From assembly GCA_023053685.1 (NCBI GenBank), contig JALIGW010000016.1, forward strand, positions 1,508,501 through 1,572,500: a DNA stretch of 64,000 bases, given 5' to 3'. The notes below the pieces were generated by a model that worked only from the letters and a program-made list of their open reading frames with translations, was not told the DNA's origin and did not search any database. This stretch comes from Diadophis punctatus similis. Lineage: Eukaryota > Chordata > Lepidosauria > Squamata > Dipsadidae. Made by a program: the position numbers and the translations under genes. Each line of letters begins with the position of its first letter. Positions within the stretch are counted from its first letter, which is position 1. Shown here in pieces: positions 34,880-46,830 of the stretch.

Positions 34880-35690
34880 ATCTTGAAGTTCTTCTTGTCC
34901 AACACCCTGTCCAATGCAGTAATCCTTGTACTATCTTAGACAAATGGTTATCCAAACTTTTCTTGCAAACTTTAATGATGGAGCACCCATGACTTTATGA
35001 GGAAGCTACTTCATTCTTAATAGCCCTCATAGACAGGCAGTTCCTTGTTTTTTCAAGTTTGGATAGCTTTCTGTTAAGCTTCCACCCATTGATTCTTTTC
35101 TTACCTTCAAGTGTTTGGGAGAATAAATCCACATCATCTTCCCTATGACAGCATTTTTTTGTATTGGAAAACCATTATTGTGTATCCTCTTAATCTCCTT
35201 TTTTTAGTCTAAACATACCAAGTTGTTTTAACTGCTCTTCATAAGATTTACAATCTTTGTGGCTCTTCTCTATACTCTTTCAAGTTCTTCAGTATCCTTT
35301 TGTATTGTGATAACCAAAACTGGACATAGTATTGGAGATGTGCAGCATATAATGTTCTACCATTTGATACTTCTACTGGAGCCCAAAATCACATTTTTGG
35401 CAGCTGCAGCACATTGCTGACATGCTTAATCTATGATCTACCAAGACATCCAGTTCCTTTTCATAAGTACTACTACTGAGCCAGGTATTGCCTTTCTTAT
35501 AACTGTGCATTTATTTTTTTCTGCCTAAATGGGTTTCTCAACATTGAACACCACTGACCCTGTTAAATAAGGTCCAATGTTCAAGTCTATCAGGATTCTT
35601 TTGAATCTTAAACTTGTCTTCTGGAGTATTAACAATTGCCCCAAGCTTTGCCTCCTAGTAGATGTGTCATTACAGGTATTAGGCTATAAA
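34880..35690 (-). mobile_element. CR1-like LINE 3' UTR, minus orientation (right part)
   Basis: GATCTTGAAGTTCTTCTTGT, CCAAACTTTTCTTGCAAACT, GATGGAGCACCCATGACTTT, TGGCTCTTCTCTATACTCTT, CCAAAACTGGACATAGTATT and AAGACATCCAGTTCCTTTTC follow in the same order as the reverse complement of vertebrate CR1 3' regions. Old and diverged. Confidence 0.8.
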
Positions 35691-36322
35691 ACTCCTTTGA
35701 GAAAGTACTTATTGTGAATGTGTGAAAACTTGTACAAAACACTTATTTCCAATCCTTAATGGAACTGTGTTTTTTCCAGGCTCATGAAGCTACTTGGAAT
35801 CTGTTGTCTCAGAATATGCAGGCACAGCCATTTTACTTCATACCACAAGATGAAGAGATAAGCAAGAGCCAGGAGCACTTTATAAAACAGCTTTGTAAGC
35901 ATGGGAAAAAAATGCTGCATATTTAGGTATGAAGGGCAGAATTATTTGGGTCAAACTATGGACTAACAGCTTTTGGGTGTCATGTTCCATTTTTAAATGA
36001 TCATATGAACTTTTTCCTGGACCTGCTAGAAATTTCTATTTTCATTTACATCTACACCACAAACTGCTGTTTCCATTACATAACCTTGCTAAGTGGTTGA
36101 ATCAGTCTTTAAACTATTCTGTTTGAAATGATACTCAACTCAGAATTTTTTGACTCTGCTTTATTGCAAGTATTATATTACTATTAATTTTATGATAAAT
36201 TTCAGATGTCATTTGCCTAATTATCATGTATACTGCATTTGTAGCCAAATTGTTTTTTCTGTTTTGACCCTAAGTATGATTTATTCTATTCCATACTGTA
36301 ATTCAGAAAGTATTTACAACAT

Positions 36323-36324
<2 letters not shown>
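35691..36324. other. Intronic DNA, nothing recognised
   Basis: AT-rich sequence between the CR1-like relic and the SINE tail; no repeat or open frame of note. Confidence 0.5.
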
Positions 36325-36405
<81 letters not shown>

Positions 36406-36643
36406 TTATTTTGTGAGATTTATATACCGCCTCACAGTGCAAGCACTCTCTAAGCGGTTTACACCAGTAAGCAATGTATATTTACATTGCCCCCAACAAT
36501 CTGGGTCCTCATTTTACCTACTTCAGAAGGATGGAAGGCTGAGTCAACCTTGAGCCGGTGAGATTTGAACCGCTGACCTGCGGATCAGTGTCAGCTAAAG
36601 TGGCCTGCAGTACCTGCCTCTAACCGCTGCGCCACCTCGGCTC
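36325..36643 (-). mobile_element. Sauria-type SINE with (TTTA)n tail, minus orientation
   Basis: (TTTA)n at 36325-36408, then ATTTATATACCGCCTCACAG, GCGGTTTACACCAGTAAGC, TTGCCCCCAACAATCTGG, GAAGGATGGAAGGCTGAGTC and the head GCGCCACCTCGGCTC. Close to the copy at 9030-9430. Confidence 0.92.
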
Positions 36644-37049
36644 TTACACTAACATACACTAAGAACCAGGTTTTGTTTAATGCAAGTTACATATTAGCAA
36701 TGTACTTGATAGCAATTCATCACGTGGTCTGAAGGTTGGAATAACTTCATGTGTGTGAGGACTATTGCTATAATATAGTTGTATTGTACTACTTGTACAT
36801 GAATATAATGTGCTAGTCTTTGTGCTGGACTTTAATACTTCATTTTTGGAATTTGAGCAGAACAATCCTTTCTTTTTTATGCAATGGATTAGTCAATGCC
36901 TCCATCATCACCAGGTGGTGAAACAATAGTAAAATATAAGTCTACTAAAATGTCACCCAAGGGGTATGAGGAAGACATGATTAGGCCATTTATATAGGGG
37001 AATACATTTTTACCTCAGGCAATCACAAACAATCAGCAATCATCCACTG
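36644..37049. other. Intronic DNA, nothing recognised
   Basis: AT-rich, no repeat family recognised. Confidence 0.5.
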
Positions 37050-37470
37050 TCAATTTTTATTTTTTACATTTATATAGCCACCCATCTCACATGCAAGTGG
37101 CTCTGGCTGGTGAACAATAACGGTAAAACAATACATATCTGAAACTATTAACAATTATTTAACAAAAAAATTGAAATTATAAGAACAGGGATAAAACAAA
37201 GAATAATAGACAAAGGGGTATTAAGATAACCGAAATACCTCACTAGTTCATCCATCCCCTGGGGTCCCCAAGCCTGCTGCCATAACCAGATCTTGAGGGA
37301 CCTTCACAAGCTTAGAAGCAATGAAGCTATCCTTACCTCAGGGGGCGGAGGATTGTACAATATGGGTGCCATACCAGAAAAGGCTCAATAATATTTGAAA
37401 GGGTGTGCAGAGAACATGACAGCTGTAATAGTCAACATGACATGTGGGAGAGACAAGAGAGGAAATTTAA
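37050..37470 (-). mobile_element. LINE 3' region, minus orientation
   Basis: TTTTACATTTATATAGCCAC, GTGGCTCTGGCTGGTGAACA, then GGGGTCCCCAAGCCTGCTGC, CAGATCTTGAGGGACCTTCA and CCAGAAAAGGCTCAATAA resemble reverse-oriented L2/CR1 3' UTRs. Comparable to 21435-21910. Confidence 0.5.
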
Positions 37471-38338
37471 TCTCCTCAACCTGCTCCCATATCAGCATGC
37501 AGATATGCTACCATCAAGACCAAGTCTATCTCTTCATTTTTTGAGCTGAAAGGCAGTCCTTGGAAAGCAAACATCATTCAGTTATAGCTTTACATTTTCC
37601 TAACATTTATAAGAAGCCATGTGTTGGACAGTAGTTTGAACAGTATTTTAGTTTTAATTAAATGTTTTTCAGATCTTTCATTCTTAAGCATAAAGCATTA
37701 CGTAAGTGTATTGTTGCTACTGCTTCAATAGTAAAAACAAATATGGAGAATTCTTGTATATTTGAGAAGTAGGTCTCCCACTAAAATATTGCTGATCTAT
37801 AAAAGATTAATGTTGTGTGAAGGTGCACAAAGTCAGAGACCATATAGAACCTCATGCTTTTCCTGGAAACCCAAATAGTTGGGATTTTTTTTGTCCAGTA
37901 AAGATTATTTAGCATACAATCTAGGAGCATCCTTCCCAAATTAGAGTTGCTCTGGCTGTGATATCTCTAAAACACAGGTAAGTAAGTATCCATTCAGATA
38001 AGCAAAACCACTTCTTGATAGAACAATTTTTATGGGCTTATAAGTGGACTGCTAAGAGGAACTGTGCAAATTCTCTTTTAGCTGTGAGATCACTGAGGTG
38101 GTGAATGGCTTTCTGTAAGAAGCTTCTGATCAGACTGACACCCCCAATATTAATTAAGTACTGAAATAGTTCATTATGCTAAAGTATATTAGCACAACAT
38201 AGACCACTTAGGACTTTTTCACCCCTTATTGAAAAAGCACTTGGCCTCTGCAACTCTCAGCCTACATTAAATAATAAAAAGAATAATTTATATATTGAGG
38301 CTTAAGGCTTGGTTCAAATGAATAAATGAAATATCAAT
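37471..38338. other. Intronic DNA, nothing recognised
   Basis: AT-rich, no repeat family recognised. Confidence 0.5.
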
Positions 38339-38340
38339 TA

Positions 38341-38807
38341 CCATATTTTTCGGAGTATAAGACTCACTTCCCCCCCTAAAAGAGGCTGAAAAGTTGGGTG
38401 CATCTTATACTCTGAGTGTAGCTTTTTTGAAACTTTTTTTCAGCCCTAATGAGGCGCTAGCGAAGCTATCTTCTGCGCTTTGCCTGCTTTTCTCATTGCT
38501 GCTCCCTCGGACGATCAGCTGTGCTTTAGAAGCTGTTTTCAGGCCTAACGAGGCGCTAGTGAGTGAAGCGCTTTGCCTGCTTTTCTCATTGCTTCTCTCT
38601 CCAACGATCAGTTGTGTTTTAGAATCTGTTTTTTATCCCCAACTAGGGGGTAAAAAGCATGCACGCTCAAAACCAGCGAACTAATGTGCTGAAGCTGACC
38701 AGACTAAGGAGGCTAGACAGATGAATACCTGGTAGGCAGAATCCCCCCCTATTTTCCTCCCCAAAAACTAAGGTGCGTCTTATACTCTTACACTCTGAAA
38801 AATACGG
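38341..38807. mobile_element. TA-flanked DNA transposon, 467 bp, with internal tandem duplication
   Basis: Ends CCATATTTTTCGGAGTATAA and, inverted, CACTCTGAAAAATACGG, flanked by TA (38339-38340 and 38808-38809). The core holds two copies of a unit of about 100 bp (each with GAGGCGCTAG, TTTGCCTGCTTTTCTCATTG and ACGATCAG). The core is unrelated to those of the 16253 and 41101 elements although the ends are shared. Confidence 0.8.
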
Positions 38808-39160
38808 TAGACTGAAAGCTCCCAGAAATGGTCATAGTATTAATTTCCAATAAAACTTGAATATTATTTAAAAACTTCAAGTAAACATAAGAAATGGATG
38901 CTATGAGGCTCTCTGATGCTGGTGGGGAAAACAGCACTGATTTCAAACTACATTTTAAGATGGCAAAGTGCATTTACTGCTTATGGGCATGATCAAATCA
39001 GTTTCCCATTCTTTTAGTGCAACAGGAATGAAAACTGTTTTTGAATGTATCCACTTAAAAGAGAAAGAAAGTAATTTAGATAATAATTTAATTCTGAACT
39101 TGAGTTTAAAAGGTTAAATTAGTATCTGAGAAAGATAATCTGGCTCACTGATCATAGCAG

Positions 39161-39460
39161 TCAGCAAACTCTGCAATCTGCATGAAGAAGGATATTTGTC
39201 ATCATTAGTTGAGCTATGACAGCTGGTACCCAGGGTGTCCCAGATTCAAGAAGTGGCAAAGACACACTTTTTAAAACACTTTGGTAGATGGCAAGTTTCA
39301 TCAGCAACTGGATATTTTGCAAAACGAGTTGAGACAACAGCTCTGAATACAGCTGCATTTTCCACAGCATAAAAATGCCCAATACGTTGTACACAGTGTT
39401 TGCCTCGAGGCCACAAGTTATAACATTTTCCCTGAAAAATTATGGACATTTGTTCATCTA
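39161..39460 (-). other. Unexplained open segment on the NBEA-sense strand
   Basis: A minus-strand frame from 39449 to 39246 follows a pyrimidine-rich stretch ending TTTTTCAG/GG, which looks like a splice acceptor. It reads KCYNLWPRGKHCVQRIGHFY and onward without repeats. No family is recognised, no matching donor was chosen, and NBEA as I know it has no such exon. It could be chance, a conserved non-coding block, or an unannotated alternative exon. Confidence 0.15.
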
Positions 39461-39879
39461 AAAAAAGGCATTGTACTTTTGTATGAAAACTATATTGTAA
39501 TAGTTTAAAGCACGATTAAATTCCAGATTTTTAAAATGTGTTTGGAAACTAGTACTGTAATCAGATTTAAAAACATATTAAAATGATGAGGGAAAAACAC
39601 CACACTATTTATTGTCATGGCGAAAATCATTCAGCAACTGAAATCTTCAAAGAAACACTTTAGATAACAACACATCAGTAGAGATATTAGAAATGCTAAA
39701 TGTGTCCTTTATGCATAATCTACAAACAACAACAGTTTTCTATTAAAGCTTGGAAATAAAATTCATAAGGTATAAATCAAATTTACTGAGAGTTGCAGCA
39801 GATGGATTTCCATATTTAAATAACAGAAATGGAATTCCTATTTTTAAAAAATGCTTCTAAAAAAGTCTGGTCAACGGAC

Positions 39880-40680
39880 TACAATGTTCTTCAGAATTTT
39901 TCCACTTAAAATAAAGTCTAAAATAAGTGAAGATTCGGTAGATGGGGCAATATTTCCTTTACTGCAAAGGCTTCTCCACTTTCTTTCCTTAGCTTAATAA
40001 ACATGATTTATGCCAGTCTTTGCATTATTATGTAAACTACTTTTTCACAAATAAACTAATTTTTCTGCTAATGTAAAATCTATGCAAATACCGGCTGTCA
40101 TTTATCAGGAAATCTGACAAGCATTCCATATTGGAAAGGGAAAATGAAACTGCCTAAAGAATAAAAGCAATTATTTTTGTATTTTCTCTTCCTCTGACTT
40201 AAGGCACAAAAGTTATCCATCCAGTTAAAACAGCAAATGAAATAAGGAGGCTTTTTTTATTTAAACACATATGGCTTTTTGCTGCAATACTGATCACCAC
40301 AGGGTCTACAGATGCCCATGGCTAAATTGTACACGGGCAGATGGACACAAGGGAAAACTGTGCTAATGTGGCATGGTGAGAAAAACAAATGAAGAGCTGA
40401 ATGTTGGTAGGGTGGGGGAATCTTTCCATCTATTAAATTACGCCATTTGTTTGTGAAGTGCAAATTAGGCCAGTAGTAAGTTGCATGCAATAAATATTCC
40501 ATGTTATTTCACTAAAAATAAAGTCAAGAAATGTGCAAAACAAATCAAAAGGTAGGATCACAAATAGCAACCGTAAGGGACACAGAGCTGCTTTGCCAAC
40601 ATAAATTACCAACACCGCTTTATTCTCACAAACAATGAATATGTTTAATGAGGCAACTGTATTCTTCGTATGTTGCGTTA
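39880..40680. promoter_or_regulatory. Candidate conserved non-coding block
   Basis: 800 bp free of recognisable repeats, with an exact octamer ATGCAAAT (40082-40089), TALE-like TGTCATTTATCAG next to it, CAATTATTTTTG, TAATGAGGC and GCATGCAATAAAT. No credible coding frame. The block's appearance resembles enhancer clusters around developmental genes. This is inference only. Confidence 0.3.
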
Positions 40681-41100
40681 TTTTACCTTGCTAAAGGGAA
40701 ATCTCTTGAGGTAAGATGAAAATTACAAACATTAAGGGACAATCTAGTAAATGGGAGATTACTTACACATACCTCCTACTGCCAATGAGAAGTCTATATT
40801 TATTAACTATTTTGTTTTATAGGATTATTAATAAAAACATGTAGGGGTCTAAGTTAGCCGTTGATATATTTCAGAAATAATTTCCAGGGAAGAAAACGTG
40901 CCTTTGGTTGAATATTTGCTAAAAAAATGTTCAGTATTATTTATGAAAGAGAACATTTTTGAAATATTTGTTTTCACTTGAAATTAATCTGATTCTTGAT
41001 AGATATTAAACCCCAAATATGCTTTAAGTGTCATTTTAAGTTTCCTATTCTTTTCAATAAAAGAATTTTTTTTCACACTCACATAACTATTTATTAAGTA

Positions 41101-42098
41101 CCGTATTTTTCGGAGTATAAGACGCACCGGAGTATAAGATGCACCTTAGTTTTGGGGGAGGAAAACAAGGAAAAAAGGCCTCTGCTTCCAAGCAATTTGC
41201 CAAACAGCAAACAGCAAACAGCACAGATGATATACACTGTTTGCTGTGTATTTCTGTGCATGTGTGCCTGACCCATAGAAATAGCAAAGAATTGGAGAAA
41301 TGTACATTATGCCAGAAAGTTTTCTTAAATGTAGTCACACTAACTCCTCCCAATTATTTAAATAGATCTACTCCAAGGTAAGTCAGGATTTAACTCTAAT
41401 ACTAAACAGGACACTGTTACATTTCAGACTATACTTGCACAGAGCTGTTAAAATTAATTAAAATTTCTGGAAGTATACATTATTCTCTATTATTTAAAAG
41501 AAGATACAATAGCACTGGACCTCTTCAGAGCAAGCATTTATTTTAAAAAGCTTCTTTATTTTCTTAAGTTGTCTAGAGGTCTCCAACCTTGGCAACTTTA
41601 AGACTTGTGGACTTCAACTTCCAGAATTCCACAGCCAGCAAAGCTGGCTGTGGAATTCTGGGAGTTGAAGTCCACAAGTCTTAAAATTGCCAAGGTTGGA
41701 GACCCCTGGTCTAGAACAATAATAAAGCAGTCTTTAAAAAATAAGTCTAATAATTTGAACATTCTACAGACATTTATAGTTATTCACTTACCCCCTTGCA
41801 TCCAGTTCAGCAAAAAATAAAAATCTGCGTGTCTTTCCCAGCTATTTGTCTCTTTGCTGCTAGTTTCAGTTTCATTTTAGCACGTGGCAAATCAGCTGTA
41901 GGTCGGGAAGCTGCTAATGACTTGCTTGCCTTTATAGGCTCTTCCCTCTTTGCTGCAAGCAGGTAAATTGCTGGAAAACAGAGGCCAAAGAGTGGGGGTG
42001 GCTGGGTGGGTGGGGCTACATTCGGTATATAAGACGCACCCAAGTTTTCACCCTCTTTTGGGGGGTTAAAATGTGCATCTTATACTCCGAAAAATACG
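41101..42098 (+). mobile_element. TA-flanked DNA transposon, 998 bp including a nested MITE
   Basis: Ends CCGTATTTTTCGGAGTATAA and, inverted, TACTCCGAAAAATACGG; TA at 41099-41100 and 42099-42100. Interior homologous, in reverse orientation, to 2034-3389 over its whole length once insertions are removed. No transposase frame; probably a non-autonomous family with a private core. Confidence 0.85.
41578..41707. mobile_element. Hairpin MITE (hAT-like) inside the TA-flanked element
   Basis: Almost perfect inverted repeat: GGTCTCCAACCTTGGCAACT ... centre CAGCCAGCAAAGCTGGCTG ... GCCAAGGTTGGAGACCCCT. Flanks TGTCTAGA and GGTCTAGA match at 7 of 8. The uninterrupted site TTGTCTAGAACAATAATAAA is preserved (in reverse complement) in the sister element near 2880-2898. 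The same family is at 60145 and 62209. Confidence 0.92.
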
Positions 42099-42100
42099 GT

Positions 42101-42972
42101 ATATGCTGAAGATTTCTTTTTAATAAGAGAGATTGTTTCCAGAGCTCAGACTATGCTGCATATATATGAATAATCAACAGTGAAGAGTATTTGATTTCCA
42201 AAATTGAAACATATTTCTATGTTTGGTTATACATTATCAGATGTGATACATTTATTCTTACAGATCTGATTCTGCAATTGTTACACAGAGACACTGTAAA
42301 GATTTGTAAAACATATTTTTACTTGAAATGTTAGTTCCTGAATTTTTTTTATCCTTTTAATAGTACAGATGACTCAACTCTCATTAAAATTAAACTAAGC
42401 AATTTTATTGAATAAAGGATAAAAGTCAACTGTTTTTTGTCCGAGGTGAATGTGTAACATATGTTCAGCTAAAAGTTCAATGTGATGTTAACATGATTTG
42501 AGTGAGTTCCGCTCGACTGAAGGTCATTTAGGTATTTACTGAAAAGTATGTAACTTCAAAAATTATCCCATTGTAGAAAAAAGAGTAAATGTGATAATAT
42601 CTATATCTATTTTTGTCAGAAATGATGTAACCAAGCATCATCAAGAGGACTGCTTGAACATTACTTTGTAATAGAAAAATGGTTATTTTAGTTGATAAAA
42701 ATCTTTCCACTCAAATAAATAAAATAAAATAAATCCTGGTTTATTTCAGGTTTAAAGGGAAGGTTCATTGACCATTTTGAAATTTTAAAAATTGTTCAGA
42801 ATTTAATCCTGTATCAAAAGAACTAATACCATGTTTACTTGATATGAAAATATTTTCCCCACATAATTTCCTGAGAAGTGGGATTGGCATTTGGTTAAAA
42901 GAACTAGACAAACCATGTCCTGTTGGGTCATCATTTCAGAGATATGTCCTTACCTAAATGGAGAAACAGAAT
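42101..42972. other. Intronic DNA, nothing recognised
   Basis: AT-rich, no repeat family recognised. Confidence 0.5.
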
Positions 42973-42980
42973 GTTCATGG

Positions 42981-43383
42981 CAGGGGTGGGTTCCACCCGG
43001 TTCAGACTAGTTCGCCCGAACCGGTAGCGACCCGCTGGTCTGTGCCAGTCTGTGGGTGCCGCCGAACTGGTAGCGACCCGCTCGTGATGTCACGATGACG
43101 TCAGCGAACCGGATCGGTCGGTGCCAGTTCGTGGATGCTGCCATCTTTTTTAAAAAATTATTTTTGAATTTTTATTTATTTATTTATTTAGAATGTTTTT
43201 AAATTTATTTTTTCTTTCTGAGAAGCCTAGTTCCAGCACTGTGCATGCGGTCGCCATCTTTTTCCCCGTGGATTTTTCATTACTGTGCATGCGCATGCAC
43301 GCAAAGCGCGCGCACCCACGTGACATGCCCATGCGGCGCGGGAGGGAGCAAACCAGCAACGAGGTAAGTTGGAACCCACCCTG
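42981..43383. mobile_element. hAT-type MITE, 403 bp
   Basis: Starts CAGGGGTGGGTTCCACC and ends TTGGAACCCACCCTG; flanks GTTCATGG (42973-42980) and GTTCACGG (43384-43391) differ at one base. Contains repeated GAACCGGTAGCGACCCGCT units, a (TTTA)n segment and a GCGCATGCACGC stretch. Longest member of the 246-439 family here. Confidence 0.88.
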
Positions 43384-43391
43384 GTTCACGG

Positions 43392-46391
43392 GTAGGCACA
43401 AAAGCGGTGGAAGCAGAAGTGACTTCTGAATTCTTGCTGGCTTCCCTATTGAATTTCATTGTGGGAAGCTGGCAGGAACCATCAGAAATTTCCCCCCTTT
43501 CAGTCAGTGGCTGCTGAGTGGAGGGGAGAACAAGGAATTGTGAGACTGGCTGGGAAACTATCATGGAATATTGAAAATGAAGAACATGTGACCACAGCAC
43601 CAGCCCAGAAGCAACCAACAGCACTGAAGAAGCCACAATGTCCCCAAATTTCACTCCCTTGGGAGTCATGTGTTCAGGATTTTGGACATTTTCTGAAAGT
43701 TCATTTGAACCCATTTTTTGTTCAAAAATTGTGCCTTGTTTCTATTGTTGAAGATGGTTTATATATGAATGATAATGTATATGCTCATCGGTTCATTTTG
43801 TTAAATGTTACAGGCAATTAAATTTAACTAGCAATTAATTATTTACTAAATTCAGTGTTGTCCTGATGGATGCATACAGTGCTGATTCTAAAGCTACAAA
43901 TCCATTTTTATATGATGCAAAGAATCAGAATTTAGTCTTTATTCCTAACATTGATGCTAAAGGCAGCTTTATCTACACACCTGGATAAGGAAAGACAACT
44001 TCTTCACATTGCCTATACTTATTTTGAAAAAATATGAAACATTCTTTGCAAACTGCATACTTTTCCCAGATCTTCAGAAAAAACGATTGTATCCTACATC
44101 CCTTTCCAACATACCTAAGAGGAAAAATTATATCTTATACTTAAATATAACCTTTGACTAGTGGAAGATCTATACATACACACACATTCCTTATACTTAA
44201 TAGATATGCTGACAAACATTCCTTTGACAATTAATTGATTTGAAAGTACCCACTTTCCTGCCTCCCATGTTTTTCCTTGACATCACCAAGTACTTCAGAG
44301 GAACTCAAGAACATCCAAGGAGAAACAGATTTGCATTACAGCAATTAGTTTGGGACAAAGATTGGGTATGAAGTTGTTGTTGGTATTGTTACTATTTGTA
44401 GTATTGGCCATCTTTAAATCTTTTATTGAATATTTTTTCAAAATATAAACAATGTATTCCTTCTTGGAGTAGTTTCAGATAAACATCCAGTCTTTAATTT
44501 GTTAGCTGTTCATGTATATTCCGGATAACATCTGTATGTCATAATTCTTCAGTATACAATTAAATAGAAATATTCAGCCGAGTATATGATAGTATATCAC
44601 AGAAATCAAGAGTGAACACTAAGTCTATTAAAAATGAACCATTAGTTTTTCAAAGTTTCAGGGAAATCTTTTTTCATTGCAGGAAGCTAACAGAAGTAAT
44701 TACAGCCCAGAGATTATGCCAATAAAAGTTACCAGTTCAATACTAAAAAGGAAAAATCTGAAAATAAAAGCATGGTGCAGCTTATTTGACATGGAATGTT
44801 AAAGAAATGAATAACAAAATATTTGATGCTTACTTCAGGTTTTAAACGTAATTGTTTAGATACCGATAACATTCTAAGCACAGGTATCAAATTCCTAGAG
44901 ATAGTAAACACGAAACTAGCAGTCTCCAATCCACTTGCTTATTCTGACACCCTGAAATTCCTGGTTGACTAATAGTTCATCCAGTTAGTAACGGAGACAA
45001 TTGGGAGATGACATTTCTTTTTCTAACTGCTTATCGACCTACTTTAAAAGTTGTTTAGAACAAGTTGGTGTTGTACATTTACTATATGTAACACTTCTGC
45101 CTGGCTGAAATCTGGTATGTTTGTTTTTGAGGAAGTGATTTAAATAAAAAGATTAAATGATATTTTAAAAAATATTCTTGAAACCCATGGAGAATATTTG
45201 AAGCATGAGAACTGTTCTGGCACCAATCTGCTTCACTGAGTTATAGTAAACTTTCTTTTAGTCTTTGAGGTTCTTCATTCTTTCAGTTGCTGAGGTTCTT
45301 CATCACAATGTCAGTGCTGGAAAATGTTTAAATCCACAAATACTGGATATTTTTAAAAAGGCATTAAGGCTATAATCCTATGCTCATTTATCTTGGAATG
45401 ATTTCTTTGGATCCAGAAGGACCTACGTCTAAGCAAACAAGAAAAGGAAAATGTCTTCTGGAGAAGGCTATTCGCTGTGTATTATCCTTTATACTGTAGT
45501 TGATATATTGAAACTGTCTCCTAAGCAAGATTTGTAATGGCTAGTGATAATTCACCTTCAAAGATGGAAAAAAGATTATTAAAGTAGCCCCTTTGTTCTC
45601 TGTATTTTAACTAAGACTACATCATAGTATATGAAAATCAGTTAAAAGCTACTGTTTTTACATTAATTTATAATAAATAATGTAGTGCCAGCACAGGGAG
45701 TGACCCATTGGCACGTTCTCTTGCCAGTGTTTTAAAGAAAGCTAATAGCATTCCTTCAAATTTTAAGCATTCTCAGATATTAAATACCATAATGTCCAAT
45801 AAATGTCTACTAGTGCTATTGAGACTTAGAAGAGGCAACCATTTTCAGTTTAAAAGTGTATGCTTCAGGACTTACGATTCCATAGCATTCATGGTTGACA
45901 ATTTTTGTTTTTTAGTTTGGTTTGTGAACATACTTATGTGAATTATACTTGCATGGAGCAGTAATATAGAGGTATTTGAAATGCACACTAAATCCATTAA
46001 TATTTAAGACTTCTAAACTAATTTAAATTAGATTTTCCTACCTTGCAACTTTTCAGAACTGGTAAATTTTAGATACTGATGGCATAAGCCTATGTATTCA
46101 GGAATAAATGTAACTAAGTTCAGTGGAAATATAATATGTATGGCATAAATCTTGAAAATATATTTTATACATTTCATGCTGTAAACTTATATTTTATTAT
46201 ACAATTAAGAAATTTTCAAACAAGAGTCAAAATAGCTTTTCACTTGAAACCCCAAAGCTTTGTGATATGAAACAATTGCATGAGCTTTTTTATTACAATA
46301 TTTCACACTAAAAGAAGACTATCTATGGGGCAGTTTATTTCAAAATTAATGGCAATCGCTCCATTTATTTTTGTTAGCAACAAAAAATGAA
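43392..46391. other. Intronic DNA, nothing firm recognised
   Basis: 43400-43820 has an open frame on each strand (120-144 codons), partly over the MITE edge, with no recognisable domain. The remainder is AT-rich unique-looking DNA. Confidence 0.5.
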
Positions 46392-46830
46392 TTAAGGTTG
46401 TAAGGGATATTGGATATTATCTATTCAACATCCTGTGTAGCGCAGGAATTCTCATAATATCCTCATATCATAGAGAAGTGGCTACTTGTTTCAAAGGTCT
46501 AGAAAACCTCCAATGATGGAGCACGCACAATCTCCGGAGGCAGACTGTTCTACTGCTTAGAAATTCTCACAGAAACCTCCTCCTTGTCTCAAATTTGGAT
46601 CTGTCTCCCTTAAGATTCCACTAATTGGTCTTAGCCTAGGATGCTATAGAGAAAACATTCACATACCCTGCCCTGTGACATCCCTTCATGTATTGGAAAA
46701 GTGTGATCATGTCTATCCTTGGCTTTCTTTTATTTAAGCTAAGCACATCACGTTCTTTTAACCACTTTTCATAGGATTTAGCCTCTTAGACCCTTACCAT
46801 TTTTGTTGCTCTTCTCTGAACTCAACCATA
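46392..46830 (-). mobile_element. CR1-like LINE 3' UTR, minus orientation
   Basis: GATGGAGCACGCACAATCTC, CTGTTCTACTGCTTAGAAAT, TCTCACAGAAACCTCCTCCT, TCATGTATTGGAAAAGTGTG and TTGTTGCTCTTCTCTGAACT appear in the order of reverse-complemented CR1 3' regions and parallel 34880-35690. Diverged. Confidence 0.75.
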
